Shown piece after piece: positions 47,145-57,340 of a stretch of DNA of 64,000 nucleotides. Made by a program: the position numbers and the translations under genes. The stretch is from Pseudoscleropodium purum. Its lineage: Eukaryota > Streptophyta > Bryopsida > Hypnales > Brachytheciaceae. The stretch spans positions 1,180,501-1,244,500 of the forward strand of contig OZ017799.1 in NCBI GenBank assembly GCA_963969395.1. Direction: 5' to 3'. How positions within the stretch are numbered: position 1 is the stretch's first letter; each line of letters opens with the position of its first letter. A model generated the notes under the pieces. It was given only the letters and a program-made list of their open reading frames with translations. It had not been told where the DNA came from and searched no databases.

Positions 47145-47407
47145 TTAAATACTAGAGCATTTTTGAAAAAACAATCAAGGCTCTTGGATCACTTTCATGG
47201 AATAAACCCCGGGTTTAAAAAAAAAAATCAGGGTCAAGTGTATGTAAGCTTATGTTGAAATGAAGTCAAGCCCTAGTGAGTCATTCATTTTGATCATTGG
47301 AATAATAATGGATGGAAGTGAACATTTTAGAGTCAGCATGGCAGTGGCATAATAATTGTGGAAATGGGAGCTGAAATTTGGGCCAATTTGATTTAGGCCT
47401 TACTAAG

Positions 47408-47645
47408 AGGTGAGGGAGGATTGGCCCTTGTATTGTCCTGTCAAAGGGTAAATGTAAAAAATTGCCCCCTATTTTGTGCCGCTTAAATTTTTTATTTTGT
47501 TATGTCTCCTAGTTCATTTGGAGCCTTTGATTGCAAATATGAATTCAAAATATGCAAATTTTTATCATATGTGACAAATAAAAAATTTCAATGTTTTCTG
47601 CAAGGATAAAATAGAGGGCAATAAATGGGGTCAATCCTCCTTGGC
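47408..47645. mobile_element. MITE, family F copy 2
   Basis: 238 bases, with GGGAGGATTGGCCC at the left and GGGGTCAATCCTCC at the right. The flanks CCTTACTAAG (47398-47407) and CCTTATTAAG (47646-47655) are a 10-bp duplication with one mismatch. The body matches 8640-8840 (CCTTTGATTGCAAATATGAA). Confidence 0.72.
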
Positions 47646-47656
47646 CCTTATTAAGG

Positions 47657-47971
47657 AAGGTAGTTGATCCATTTGCGACCACTTAAGCAATTATGTGTAT
47701 TTGGAGAACAAGATTTTATTTCTCGTAAACATAATGATTATGAATTTTTTAGTCAAAGATTTAATTTGACCTATTCTTGTCATATAGGTCTTCCTACTTC
47801 CAACCATGAATTGGTTGCAAAATCGACCAAGATTGTAGCCAATCGTAATGCACCATGATTTGCATTGAGAAATGTGCCATAATTAATCACTATTTTTCTC
47901 CTACTGATTGGAAAGAGAGTAGCCTATATAACAAGAATAGGCCCTTAGTTGGAAATGGATTAGCTACCTTA
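47657..47971. mobile_element. MITE, family G copy 1
   Basis: Left end GGTAGTTGATCCATTTGCGA; right end GGAAATGGATTAGCTACC then TTA. The body shares CACTTAAGCAATT, GGTCTTCCTACTTCCAACCA and TGTGCCATAATTAATC with 48392-48774 and 52620-53004. Non-coding. Confidence 0.65.
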
Positions 47972-47993
47972 GATGACATGACACAACATTATC

Positions 47994-48364
47994 TAAGGTA
48001 GATCGACCTATTACTTGCCACCCAAATTTGCTATCTAGGTACTTTGGAGAAGCTATTTGTCAACTCACATCTTTTTAGAAGAGATTGAAAAGTTTGAGAG
48101 AAGCCATTTGCAAGTAGGATGAAGACATTCGGACATGAAATGAATTTTTTTGCGATTTTTCAAAGTTTGTTGGGAGTAAATTGGTAAAGCATCCATGGGT
48201 ATATCTATGCTAAACTAGCTTTGAGGTGTCTCCTCCCTCAAGTGCATTGTTATGATGCTAAAGGGTTGCTGAGGTTGTAGTAATGGGTGAATGATTCATA
48301 CAAGTGGGAGGAGGCAATAGATGGTAGAATTAGGTAATTGATGACATTGGGTTGTTTTACCTTA
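47994..48364. mobile_element. MITE, family J copy 2
   Basis: Left end TAAGGTAGATCGACCTAT; right end GGGTTGTTTTACCTTA. The body matches the copy at 30626. It carries about 60 bases (around 48175-48235) not present in that copy. Confidence 0.55.
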
Positions 48365-48391
48365 GTACCAAAGAGTATCACCACTTGAATA

Positions 48392-48774
48392 TATAGTAGC
48401 CTACCCATTTTCAACCACTTAAGCAATTCCACATATCTGGAGCATAGGTTTTTTGAGTGCTTGAATTTTCCCATGTAAAGAAATGGGGTTTAGAAGGATT
48501 CCATATTTTTTCATAAATTTATTTCTCAAATTTTTATTACTACAAATCTTTTAGTTGAAGATTCTACTTGATCTTTTTTTTGTCATGTAGGCCTTCCTAT
48601 TTCCAACCATAGGTTGGTTTAAAATAAACAAAGACTGCAACCAATCTTAATGCACCATGACTACGTTGTAAATTGTGCCATAATTAATCTCTTGGTTTTC
48701 TCATGTTGATTAGAAAAAGTATAGCCTATATGATGGGAATGGATCCCTGGTTGGAAATGGGTTGACTATCATAT
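48392..48774. mobile_element. MITE, family G copy 2
   Basis: Ends TATAGTAGCCTACCCATTTT and GGAAATGGGTTGACTATCAT, clear inverted repeats. 383 bases, the same size as copy 3. TA or TAA-type target site is suggested but not proven. Confidence 0.7.
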
Positions 48775-49363
48775 GTCAAACTTGGACATTTACAAACTTT
48801 GGATGGAAAGTGGGTACAATGCAATCCTTGAACCTATCTATATATTCTATTTGTATTAGGAAATAAGCAAAATTTGTTGGAATTGACAACTCCTTCAAGT
48901 TAAAACTTCTATGACTTTCACATTTAGTATGTTGGCATGATAAGCAATGAGAGAGTAGGATCAATTCGGGTACATATATTTTCACCACTTTGAAAATCCA
49001 TCTAGTGTATAAAAAAAAGGTATGCTAAATGAATATGGACATAATAAGGTCAAAGTTGGACAATGGAGTGGAGATCATCAATGTCTAGGTTCCCAAAAAG
49101 TTTGCCTACTTTGGAGACCCATGCACACCACCTGTGTCACCATCTATGGATAGTGAGAAGTTTTTCAATTTTCTTTAAAATATCAAGGAGGCCCACACCA
49201 CCCATGTCACCACCACCAATGGATAGTGAGAAGTTCTTCAATTTTCTTTAAAATGTCAAGGGACATACTAAATTTTAAGAATTCCGAAAATCTCTCCATT
49301 TTTGTTGGTCTCCCTAACTCAAAGTCTCCCTTGTAGTTTTTCCTCATTTTTTTTCTCACAGAG
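48775..49363. other. Intergenic with a 90-base local duplication
   Basis: The phrase GGATAGTGAGAAGTTTTTCAA occurs at about 49145 and, with one change, at 49218, each with CCATGCACACCACC / CCCACACCACCC shortly before, a tandem duplication of roughly 75-90 bases. No gene recognised. Confidence 0.45.
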
Positions 49364-49907
49364 ATGAAGGGTGTCAAAGTTCCTTTCCAAGTTTTCCCTT
49401 CTCAACAACCCACATGCATTCACGTAGCCCCAAATTCAATCTTCTTCCAATTCCAACTTCTCCTCAAAACTACGCTCAAATGCTCATACAGACAATTACA
49501 ATTACAGACGCAGTTACCTTCAGTCCATGCTGATCTTCAATCTGAATTCAAAACCCGAAAACTAAGTTCGTCAAAGTTCACCCCCGTCGTGGGGGAGTCA
49601 CGGAGTGACGACGACGCCAGCAACAGAGCAGGTGTTCCCTTCAGATAAGCCCAGCTGGGCAGGGCGGGGGGATCCGCCGTGGTGGATATCGGTTCCATAC
49701 TGTCTGTCCAACAATCCAACAGTGACCATAACTTATCTGAACTTGCGGAAATGGAACCCACGCACCCACGCACCCACGCAGGCAGGGATCAAATTGCCAC
49801 TTGGGACAAACTTGACTACGCTATCATACCTGCCTGAAGATAACCATTGCTTGGTGGAAAGCAGTTGGCAGTCAATGGGTCTGGTCATAGGACTCATGGT
49901 CATGTAA
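49364..49907 (+). pseudogene. Possible coding fragment, unidentified
   Basis: A GC-richer stretch with an open frame of 94 residues (49364-49648, beginning MKGVKVPFQVF) overlapping another of 100 residues (49605-49907). The first has a Ser/Gln/Leu-rich N terminus that could resemble an organelle-targeting region, and the sequence ends beside family H repeats. I do not recognise the protein. It may be a broken gene, an exon, or chance. Confidence 0.2.
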
Positions 49908-49909
49908 GT

Positions 49910-50054
49910 TCTGAAATGTACTCCACTAACATAATTTTAAGTTAACTCACAGTGGGCTTGCTCCCATTCAGTCTAAAATGTACACCACTAACATAATTTT
50001 AACCTGCACTGGGCTAGCTCCCATTCAATCTGAAATGGGACGGTTTACCTTATA
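49910..50054. repeat. Family H repeat, two tandem units
   Basis: A unit of about 70 bases containing CCACTAACATAATTTTAA and GCTCCCATTCA occurs twice in a row and ends GGGACGGTTTACCTTA. A third unit is at 50456-50525. Confidence 0.55.
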
Positions 50055-50139
50055 AGAGCCGACTCATTTATGATCACTTGTCTCCCCCTTCCCCCCTTTA
50101 CACATACATATTTTTAACTTATAGACTAATTTTTTTATA

Positions 50140-50455
50140 TGAACTTGTGGTGTGGTTTTCGAAGTAGCTATGGCGCACTATTATTGGTTGTTAGGCTCTT
50201 AATATTGCAACTAATCCTTGGTTGATTTTGCAAATGGTTCATGGTTGGAAACATAAAAGTCTATATGACCAATATAAGTTGTACGATACAATTCAGCTAA
50301 AAAAATTTATGATCATTATATTTTGAGTTAAAAAATTCTGAAAAATCATATCATCCTTTCGAACTCTATTTCTACATTAGGGAGAAATTTCTACACTCGA
50401 GAAATTTGCACTCCACATGCCCGTAATTCCTGAAGTGGTTGGAAATGAGTCAACT
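50140..50455. mobile_element. MITE, family G copy 4, decayed and inverted
   Basis: In reverse orientation it shares CCACTTCAGGAATTACGGGC-like sequence and the GTGCAAATTTCTCGAGTG region with 52880-52980, and ends GTGGTTGGAAATGAGTCAAC. The left end is unclear. Confidence 0.4.
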
Positions 50456-50525
50456 TCCTCAACATAATTTTAACCCACAATAGGCTTGCTCCCATTTTAG
50501 TCTGGAATGGGATAGTTTACCTTAC
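50456..50525. repeat. Family H repeat unit
   Basis: CAACATAATTTTAACCCACA, GGCTTGCTCCCATTTTAG and GGGATAGTTTACCTTA match the units at 49910-50054. Confidence 0.5.
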
Positions 50526-50588
50526 CTTGGTAACTTACCATAGTCTAGCAGTAACTGTCAGGGGTCCGCTTATCAATGCTGCTGCCGC

Positions 50589-50611
50589 TTTTTTTTTTTT
50601 TTTTTTTTTTT
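50589..50611. repeat. Poly-T tract
   Basis: Twenty-three uninterrupted T residues followed by a pyrimidine-rich (CTTTT/CTTCT) tail. Confidence 0.9.
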
Positions 50612-50800
50612 CCTTCTCTTTTCTTTTCTCTTCTCTTCCAACAGTTGGTCAAACTCTTGAAAAACTCAGTGAATGATCATGGGCTGGGTGGCTGGGATAT
50701 TTTGTAATTTCAGAGTGGTAGTAGTAGTGAACTGTACTACTGTACAACAGGGCTGTTGGATCTCTTTTAATGAATGAAGGGAGGACACCTACCTACTTAT

Positions 50801-50840
50801 TAAGGTAAGGTAGGGTAGGGTAAGGTAGGGTAGGGTAGTA
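50801..50840. repeat. (GGTAG/GGTAA)n pentamer array
   Basis: Eight or so units of a GGTAR pentamer. Not a telomere repeat (the plant unit is TTTAGGG). Confidence 0.85.
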
Positions 50841-50859
50841 CCTTGGGGAAAATGGGAAA

Positions 50860-51540
50860 AAGTGGCACGACATGGAGCCACGTGTCCAATTTTGAATCCC
50901 CAATATGGGAACATGACAAAACAGGGTGCTCAGATCCCTAAACTTAAATTCCAAATTTCAGTGTGGTGTATCGTAAGTGATGTACTTTGGTGTGGGCCTG
51001 AAAAAACGGACTCTTATAATTGAAGTTGATGGATGGACTCCAAAAGACCAGTAGTGATGAGGGGGGGTCCTTTTTCCCTTCTCTTCTCTTCCAAATGAGG
51101 AAGAACTGGGTCTCGTAGTAGTACGGAGTACTATTTATTCAAAGTCAAATTGCAAAACAGTGCAAGAGCTTGACTGGAACAGTGCAAAGTGGCACGACAG
51201 GGAGCCAGGTGTCCAATTTTTAATGCCCAATCTGGGAATATGACAAAAGGGTGTGTGTGTGTGTGTGCACTCTGATCGCAAACTCCCAATTGATTCAGTG
51301 AGTGTGGTGCACTTGGGTATGGGGTGTGGGTGGGCCTGAATAAATGGACTCTTTATTATATAGTTCACGTTGATCGATCGACTCAAAAAGACCAGTTAAG
51401 TTAGAGCTTTTTTTCTTTCCTTTTCAATCTTTCTCTAACTTCCAAATGAAACGAGGATCGGAACAGTAGTACTATTATTCCAGTCAATTTCAAAATAGTG
51501 CAAGAGCTTGACTGGAATAGTGCAAGAGCTTGAAAAGGGA
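50860..51540. repeat. Tandem duplication, period about 320 bases
   Basis: GTGGCACGACATGGAGCCAC at 50871 and GTGGCACGACAGGGAGCCAG at 51190 start two parallel units. Each runs through a GTGTCCAATTTT phrase, a TGGGCCTGAA phrase, CAAAAAGACCAGT-like sequence, a C/T-rich tract, TCCAAATGA and CAGTGCAAGAGCTTGACTGG. No gene. Confidence 0.65.
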
Positions 51541-51620
51541 AAAAAAAAAGAACATGAACAGTGCAAGACCTCCGTCCGTCCTTGTACTGATTGAACGAAT
51601 TTTGGAAGGATGTGGTCTTA

Positions 51621-52016
51621 AGGTGGAAGCACCAATAACCAATCAAATAAGCAATTTGGGGTGCAGATTTTGTGTAGTGTGAGTTGGTGGATATTTTTCT
51701 CATGTAGGAAGATAGGAAATATGAGGATTGCTAAATTTTCAGATTTTTATTCAGAAAATTGATATTACAGTGCATTTGGGGAGGTAAAGGAACTCTTGAC
51801 CCATGAGCAATGTTTAGAGTCTTCTAATTCAAATCATTTCAGACAATACTTTCTTGCTCATTATTACAGGTGATGTGTCATAACCTTATTGGTTGCAAAC
51901 TTGAAAAGGACAAAAAAAATTTCAAACTTTAGAATTGTCAGATCCAGCCTAAGGTTGGAATTACCACCCCTTCCATGTTTGGGTTGGAGGCATGGTTGGT
52001 AATTGGTGCCTCCACT
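51621..52016. mobile_element. MITE, family E-like copy 7
   Basis: Left AGGTGGAAGCACCAATAACC, right TTGGTAATTGGTGCCTCCACT, with TTA on both sides (51618-51620 and 52017-52019): inverted ends and a 3-bp duplication. The body is homologous to 52106-52530 (TTTAGAGTCTTCTAATTC / TTTAGACTCTTCCAATTC). Confidence 0.68.
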
Positions 52017-52102
52017 TTAGTTGAGTGAGTGTCAAAGTTTGGATGAATGTTTATTATTGTGCTTTAATTGGGAGTGAAAGTGCAACTACAACAAAGCTAC
52101 AA

Positions 52103-52532
52103 TAAGGTAGAACCACCCATAGTCGACCACTCAAGTAATTTGGGATATGATCTGGAGTAGTACAAGGCAAAGCAAATATTTTCCTATGTACAAAGATAGA
52201 AATGACGAGGATTGCAAAAAAAATTGATAATTTTATCACGTGAAGTCAATTTACTATGAATTTTGGAAGGCAAAAAGTGCTTCAAATTCATAGCCAATGT
52301 TTAGACTCTTCCAATTCTAATCATTCAAGAACTACTTTTCTACTTATTACTTCCTACTTTCTTACTCACTTTACATGTGTCAGGAAGTTATTTATTTAGT
52401 CCCAACTTTGAAAAGGAGAAAAAAAATGCATTCCAAACTTTGATTGAAAGTCTCTTCTAGCCTTGGTTAGAAATAACTACACCCTATAGGTTGGGCATGG
52501 GGCTATGGTTGGGGATGTGTGGTCCTACCTTG
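52103..52532. mobile_element. MITE, family E-like copy 8
   Basis: Left TAAGGTAGAACCACCCATAG, right GGGGATGTGTGGTCCTACCTT. It is a direct neighbour, same orientation, of the related copy ending at 52016. Confidence 0.62.
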
Positions 52533-52619
52533 ATCATGTACTATAAGATACACCATTCACTTTGTTTTGAGGTGGCAAAAAACATGAAATGACATTTTTT
52601 CAACATGCTCTATTTTAAC

Positions 52620-53004
52620 TATGGTAGCCGGCTCATTTCTAACTAGGGACCCATTTCCGTCATATAGGCTACACTCTTTCCAATCAAGAGGAAAAAAAAA
52701 GCAAGAGATTAATTATGGCACAATTCACAACACAATCATGGCACATTAAAATTGGTTGCAGTCTTTTTTTATTTCAAAACCAAACCATGGTTGGAAATAG
52801 GAAGGCCTACATGATAAGAATAAGTCAATTAGAATCTGCAACTAAAAAATTTGTAATAATAACATTCTGAGAAATAAAATTCTGAAAAAATATGGAATCC
52901 TTTTGAACACTGTTTCTATACAAGGGAAAATTCCTGCACTCAAGAAACCTATGCTCCAGAAATGCAGAGTCACTCAAGTGGTTGAAAATGGGTTGGCTAC
53001 CATA
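52620..53004. mobile_element. MITE, family G copy 3 (inverted)
   Basis: Ends TATGGTAGCCGGCTCATTTC and AAAATGGGTTGGCTACCATA, strong inverted repeats. 385 bases; reverse complement matches 48392-48774 through TTAATTATGGCACAATTCAC and AACCATGGTTGGAAATAGGA. Confidence 0.75.
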
Positions 53005-55065
53005 AAATCTTACCTTCTTACTGCCCAATGTTTCATCCAACTAACATACCTCCCCTTTCCTCTAGTTTTGAACTCCCAACACAAGTATCCACTCCACCTC
53101 AGTTATATGGCTATGTTCCATTGAAATTTTTTTGTAGGAACAAGTCCTGGTCACTCCCATCTCCGTCAACGGGGGAATAACTTACTGTAGAATAATTGCA
53201 CTCGAGGCTAGCTGAGTGAGTGCCCTCCATGAGCCTGCTGTCAGTCCGACGCTGTCCTGTAGGACTGAATGCATTATTTTCTGTTGTGTGTCAGAATCTC
53301 TGCAGAGATTTCTGTGTCTGCAGGTGCTCAGGCTGAGCGTGCACTTGATTGCGGCACCAACAAAGCAGGCCAACTTGTCCTTCGTCCTTGCCCTCTCTCT
53401 CTGACATACCCAGTCTTACTTCATTTACATAGAAAGCAAAGCAAAGCACGCACTACACTAAGCTTAAACTTACGCTTAACTTAAGTTCATGTTAAGTTAA
53501 GTTAAGTTATGATCCCTCTTTCTCCTTTCTTATTAGAGCCGGTCTGCACAGTCCCATTTGACTGATTAGTACCGTAAGTGGATTTTAAAGCAAAGGACTG
53601 ATGAGGTTGCAAAACATTGAACACTGAGATTCGTGTCATCCCCCACATGAGAACAGTGCTCAAGAAGAAAAGCTGCTTGATTTACAAGCAAGGCGGGCAA
53701 GGATTAAGTGAAGATATTTCGTGCGAGTAATGCAAATAATGCCGAGTCCAAAGTTGGAAGCAACCGTGTCCCGGTTTTGGGGGCAACTGCCACTCTCTTG
53801 TTGGCTGATGAAGACAAAGGTTACAATCCACAAGTCCTCTGCTACCACTTTTATTGCCACATGGCACAGCATGGGAGGAAGGTGGTTCGGAGTCATAACT
53901 TAACCCCATCTTTCCAAATTGAGAGAGACGCAGAACTCTCCAAGATCTAGTGGTCTTCATTTAATATGGAGGAGCCTTTTCATCAACAAAAAGTACACAT
54001 TTGAATGAGCACGATTCAAAGAAACAGTACTGTAGTGAGAGTCACCGTGGGACCCAAGAGCTTCAGCGAGTTGAGTTGGGCAACACGGTTACTCTTCCCA
54101 AAGATTGAGTCCAAGCTTGTCACAAAGCTCGCTGAAGAGAGTTGACGCATTTAGCTGAGTGTTTGCCATGTAATGCTCATCTCCAAGTCCGGGGGCAGCT
54201 TCTGTGGCGACTTCCCAATACCGTGCCCCTGTTTGACAACATTCCGAACGAAAAACCAACCATCTTGCATAGTGAAGAGCTACACAAGTGATGCACCATG
54301 CACCACAATATGGCATACAACCCACAAAGATGAACAAAGAGGCAATGAAAGGAAAAGAAATGAACAGGAGAGAATAAATTGGGTAACAGAGATGATGATT
54401 CAAGCGAGAATCACATCGGAGCTTGTCATAGATACTGACCTCATGTTACAGTGTTAAAAATTCCATCTCAGTAGCTACAAAATTGTTCCTAATCTCACAT
54501 CTCCGGGTGCAACCAGCACCGTCATCTGCACTATTAAAGGGGATGATGACCAAGCTGGTTACATCAGGAAACAAAGTAGACAAAGCTCACGCTGCAGACA
54601 CCCCTCCTCAGTAGTAGCACCCATTGCGGCTTTGTCAACTCGCCGGTGAAAGCAATATCTCAGCTCCAACTACTACTACAGCTAAAAACTAGTTACTGCA
54701 GATCCCAACACCTGACCTAACCCCCCTGCCGTATGCGTATATTCCCGTCAAGGGACAGTAATTCTAATGCTGGGAGGAAGGCTAACCCTAAACCATCACT
54801 CCAAAGCGTCTTATAAGAAGTGAATGAAAATTAAAAGATACGGTAAGGGTTAGGTCATGGTTTGGGATCCATGGTAATGTCGATGATGTCCAAATCCTTA
54901 CAGCACGGTATCGAGGTGACTATGAATGTACATGAAAAAGAAGTCACGCTCGATCGAAGCCGAAGTCGATGGTGAAGAAGAACGTCCAGCTTGCAAACGG
55001 TGCATTCCAGCTTGCAAAGTAGAAGAAGAGCATTTCAGTTTGCACAAGAGAAGAAAGGCATTCCA
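53005..55065. other. GC-richer unique DNA downstream of gene 3
   Basis: Compared with the rest of the intergenic sequence this stretch is richer in G and C and has no recognised repeat. It contains several 60-104 residue frames on both strands, of which only the minus-strand 54089-54228 piece looks protein-like. The part next to 55065 is probably the 3' UTR of gene 3. A run of TTAAG pentamers lies near 53480-53505. Confidence 0.4.
54089..54228 (-). CDS. Possible terminal exon of an unidentified minus-strand gene
   Basis: On the minus strand an acceptor-like TTGTCAAACAG precedes an open stretch encoding GARYWEVATEAAPGLGDEHY and continuing to LFSELCDKLGLNLWEE then a stop. Codon usage and composition look coding, more so than other frames here. 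I do not recognise the family and could not find convincing upstream exons, so it may be a pseudogene relic or chance. Its reading direction is the same as gene 3. Confidence 0.25.
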
Positions 55066-55713
55066 TCAGTAGTTGTGCACTTGGCTCTTGCGCAGACTAC
55101 GAGCTCGCATGAAGTTCTGGATATGTCGTCGGGAAGCAGCGCCGACTTCATTGATAGTCTCCAGCCTGGGTTTCCACGAATTTGAGCGAGCAAGACTCGG
55201 TTGCTGTTGCCGTGAGGACAGATACATGGAGCGGAGATCGGGTGTGGAGTAGCTGATGATCGGCTCCTCCACATCGGAATCTACGTTTACCATCACGCCG
55301 CCATGTTTATCATAAAAGAGCTTCGGGCCAGCTTGACCCTTGACTGTCACTTGTGCAAATCCCGGAGTGGACGTGATCTCCACGGTAAGCTTACCGCGCC
55401 CCCGAGAGGGAACGGGCAGCTTCCCCTCCATCGCTGGTGTCGCTTGGAACTTGTGAACGGGAAGAATGTAGTACAAGCGTCCTCCCTCGAGCTCCTTGTC
55501 CGGAGGAAACGCCGACGACGTCGTGAGAGCCGATATCATAGCGCTGGAATGACAGACCGCGTGGTCTGGATACTGTTTCATGAGCTCCCCTGCCGTCACA
55601 ATTTTTCGAAACACCTCGATGACTCCATCAGGACGTATCACTTTCGCTGGCGGCCCTTGCCACTCATCTTGCACTTGCTGGTTCTTGCCACTAACGCACA
55701 TGTAATTTCCCAT
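55066..55713 (-). CDS. DUF4228/PADRE-domain protein
   Basis: A single-exon gene of 215 codons. It starts MGNYMCVSG: Gly2 and Cys6 form a typical N-myristoylation plus palmitoylation signal, so plasma-membrane attachment is likely. Then come KVIRPDGVIEVF, GELMKQYPDHAVCHSSAM, FPPDKELEGGRLYYILPVHKF (residues about 24-92), the DUF4228 (PADRE) core. A disordered Ser-rich middle follows, then the conserved SWKPRLETINEV (about 180-191) and a basic tail. Many relatives respond to pathogens or abiotic stress in plants; the molecular function is not established. Most relatives are 150-220 residues, so length is normal. No intron is needed. It is isolated from other genes. Confidence 0.92.
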   Translation of the reverse strand: MGNYMCVSGKNQQVQDEWQGPPAKVIRPDGVIEVFRKIVTAGELMKQYPDHAVCHSSAMISALTTSSAFPPDKELEGGRLYYILPVHKFQATPAMEGKLPVPSRGRGKLTVEITSTPGFAQVTVKGQAGPKLFYDKHGGVMVNVDSDVEEPIISYSTPDLRSMYLSSRQQQPSLARSNSWKPRLETINEVGAASRRHIQNFMRARSLRKSQVHNY

Positions 55714-56900
55714 CGTCGTTCAAACACAAATCACCACACAGTCGTTCGTTCCTGCGACGACTACGCCTGCTGGAAGAAGAATCGAGTGTAAAGCTCCGGT
55801 CGCTCCCAGCACCACATAACCACTCGCTCTCGTTCACCTCGGGGACAAGGCCACTTTCCAAGTACGTTTCTCAAGAAACAAGAGCCTCAGCCCTTGCAAA
55901 CTTCTTGTCGTCCTAATATACTTCCAAGTGTGTTTCCAAGAAACAATCCCCTCGTTCTTGCAATCGTCTTGTGACGTAGTAGACTCGTTAACGCCGTCTT
56001 TTGATCCGTTAGGTGACTCACAACAAGGAAAAACCTCGCCACCGAAAAAAAAGCCACCAAAAAAACCAAAGTTACAAATGATCCTCAGCAGCTTATTCTT
56101 GCACCGACTTCTTGCTCGCTCACTCGTCAAGAGAGTTTCAGAAAAACGCAAACCAAAAGCGGTGTCACTGCACTTCTTATTCCCAAGCTGCTTCTCCCCG
56201 CAGTCAAACGAATACAAAACCTCGTGCAGCCAGTCAACTAACCAACCAACCAACCAAGCAGTGGAAATGCACCGATTCTTCTTCACTTAAACGCACTACT
56301 TTCTCCCCTCTCCACTCGGTACTTGTTGATGGAATGACGAACGCAGAAGGTGGGTTTTGTAATTGGAGTCCGCCCTTCCCCAGGCCAGCCAGGTCCAGGC
56401 AGTCCAGGCCCAGTCCAGTCAAAGAAGAAGAAGAAGGAGAAGAAGCTGCAGACAGCACGAGGGTTGTGGCTGTTCAGAGTACAATAGTCGTGGTCTACTA
56501 CTGCTCTGCCGTGGTCGTCTTAAGAAAAACCTAGAAAAGGGAAGTGGGGCCCGGAATAGAAAAGTAGCGAAGGTCGGCACCAATTTTGGCTATGGAAGGA
56601 AGGAAGGATCGGGGATGCGGTGGAAGCCGCGACTGGATGGCCAGCCCAAGGAAAAGCAGAGTCTCGGTCAAAGCAACGACTAAGTTAAGGAAAAAAATTA
56701 AGCAGGACGGAATGAAAGGAAACGGGACGAAGACGACGATGACGACAGACTGACTAGGGACCTGACTAGTAAGTAGTGACGCACGTACTGACTAGTAACT
56801 GACATCGTCAAAGAGACGTGGAGTGACCTGGGGAGTAGATGGGGTCGCGGATCGGGCGGTTGGAAGGAGGGAGGGATTTGCAACCGCTTCAGTGGGATTG
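55714..56900 (-). promoter_or_regulatory. 5' leader and promoter region of the DUF4228 gene
   Basis: This lies upstream on the minus strand and is GC-richer than the flanking DNA, with purine/pyrimidine-biased tracts (AAGAAGAAGAAGAAGGAGAA at about 56422). The many overlapping frames here in both directions have no family resemblance and are treated as leader or promoter sequence. The start site is unknown. Confidence 0.4.
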
Positions 56901-57340
56901 CGCTGCTGGGGTGGCACTAGGACTAGGGATGGTCAATTCAACTCTCAGGGAATAATATGCTGTCAATGGTTATCTGATCTGTTTTGTTTTGTTTTTAATT
57001 TATTTTTCTTCTTCTTTTTTCTTCTTCTTTTTCTTTATTTATAAATTAAACAAATGAAGGGACCTTCAATAGGCTAGAGAGAGAAAGAGAGTATTTAGGT
57101 TTTTTCTCTTCGTCATTAGGTCTAGTCTTAGCAAGCTTTTGAATAAAGGTGATCATTGTTCTTGTCTTTATTAGAAGACATATGGTGGAAAGATTTTGTG
57201 CCTCCTCAAAATGAAACACGTGTTGGAAGCAATGGTAGCATGTTAGAGGTCATCATTACAAATAGTAGGTTTTTCAAGTTTAGTAGAATTGTGATATATG
57301 TTTTAGTAAAAAGGAACGTTTTCAAGCTACATGGTCTACC

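Noticed and set aside
50801..50840. GGTAG repeats looking like telomeric or G-quadruplex sequence
   Set aside because: The unit is a pentamer unlike TTTAGGG, and short microsatellites are common here.
55303..55791. Plus-strand 162-residue frame opposite gene 3
   Set aside because: It is antisense to the recognisable DUF4228 protein and has no family resemblance.
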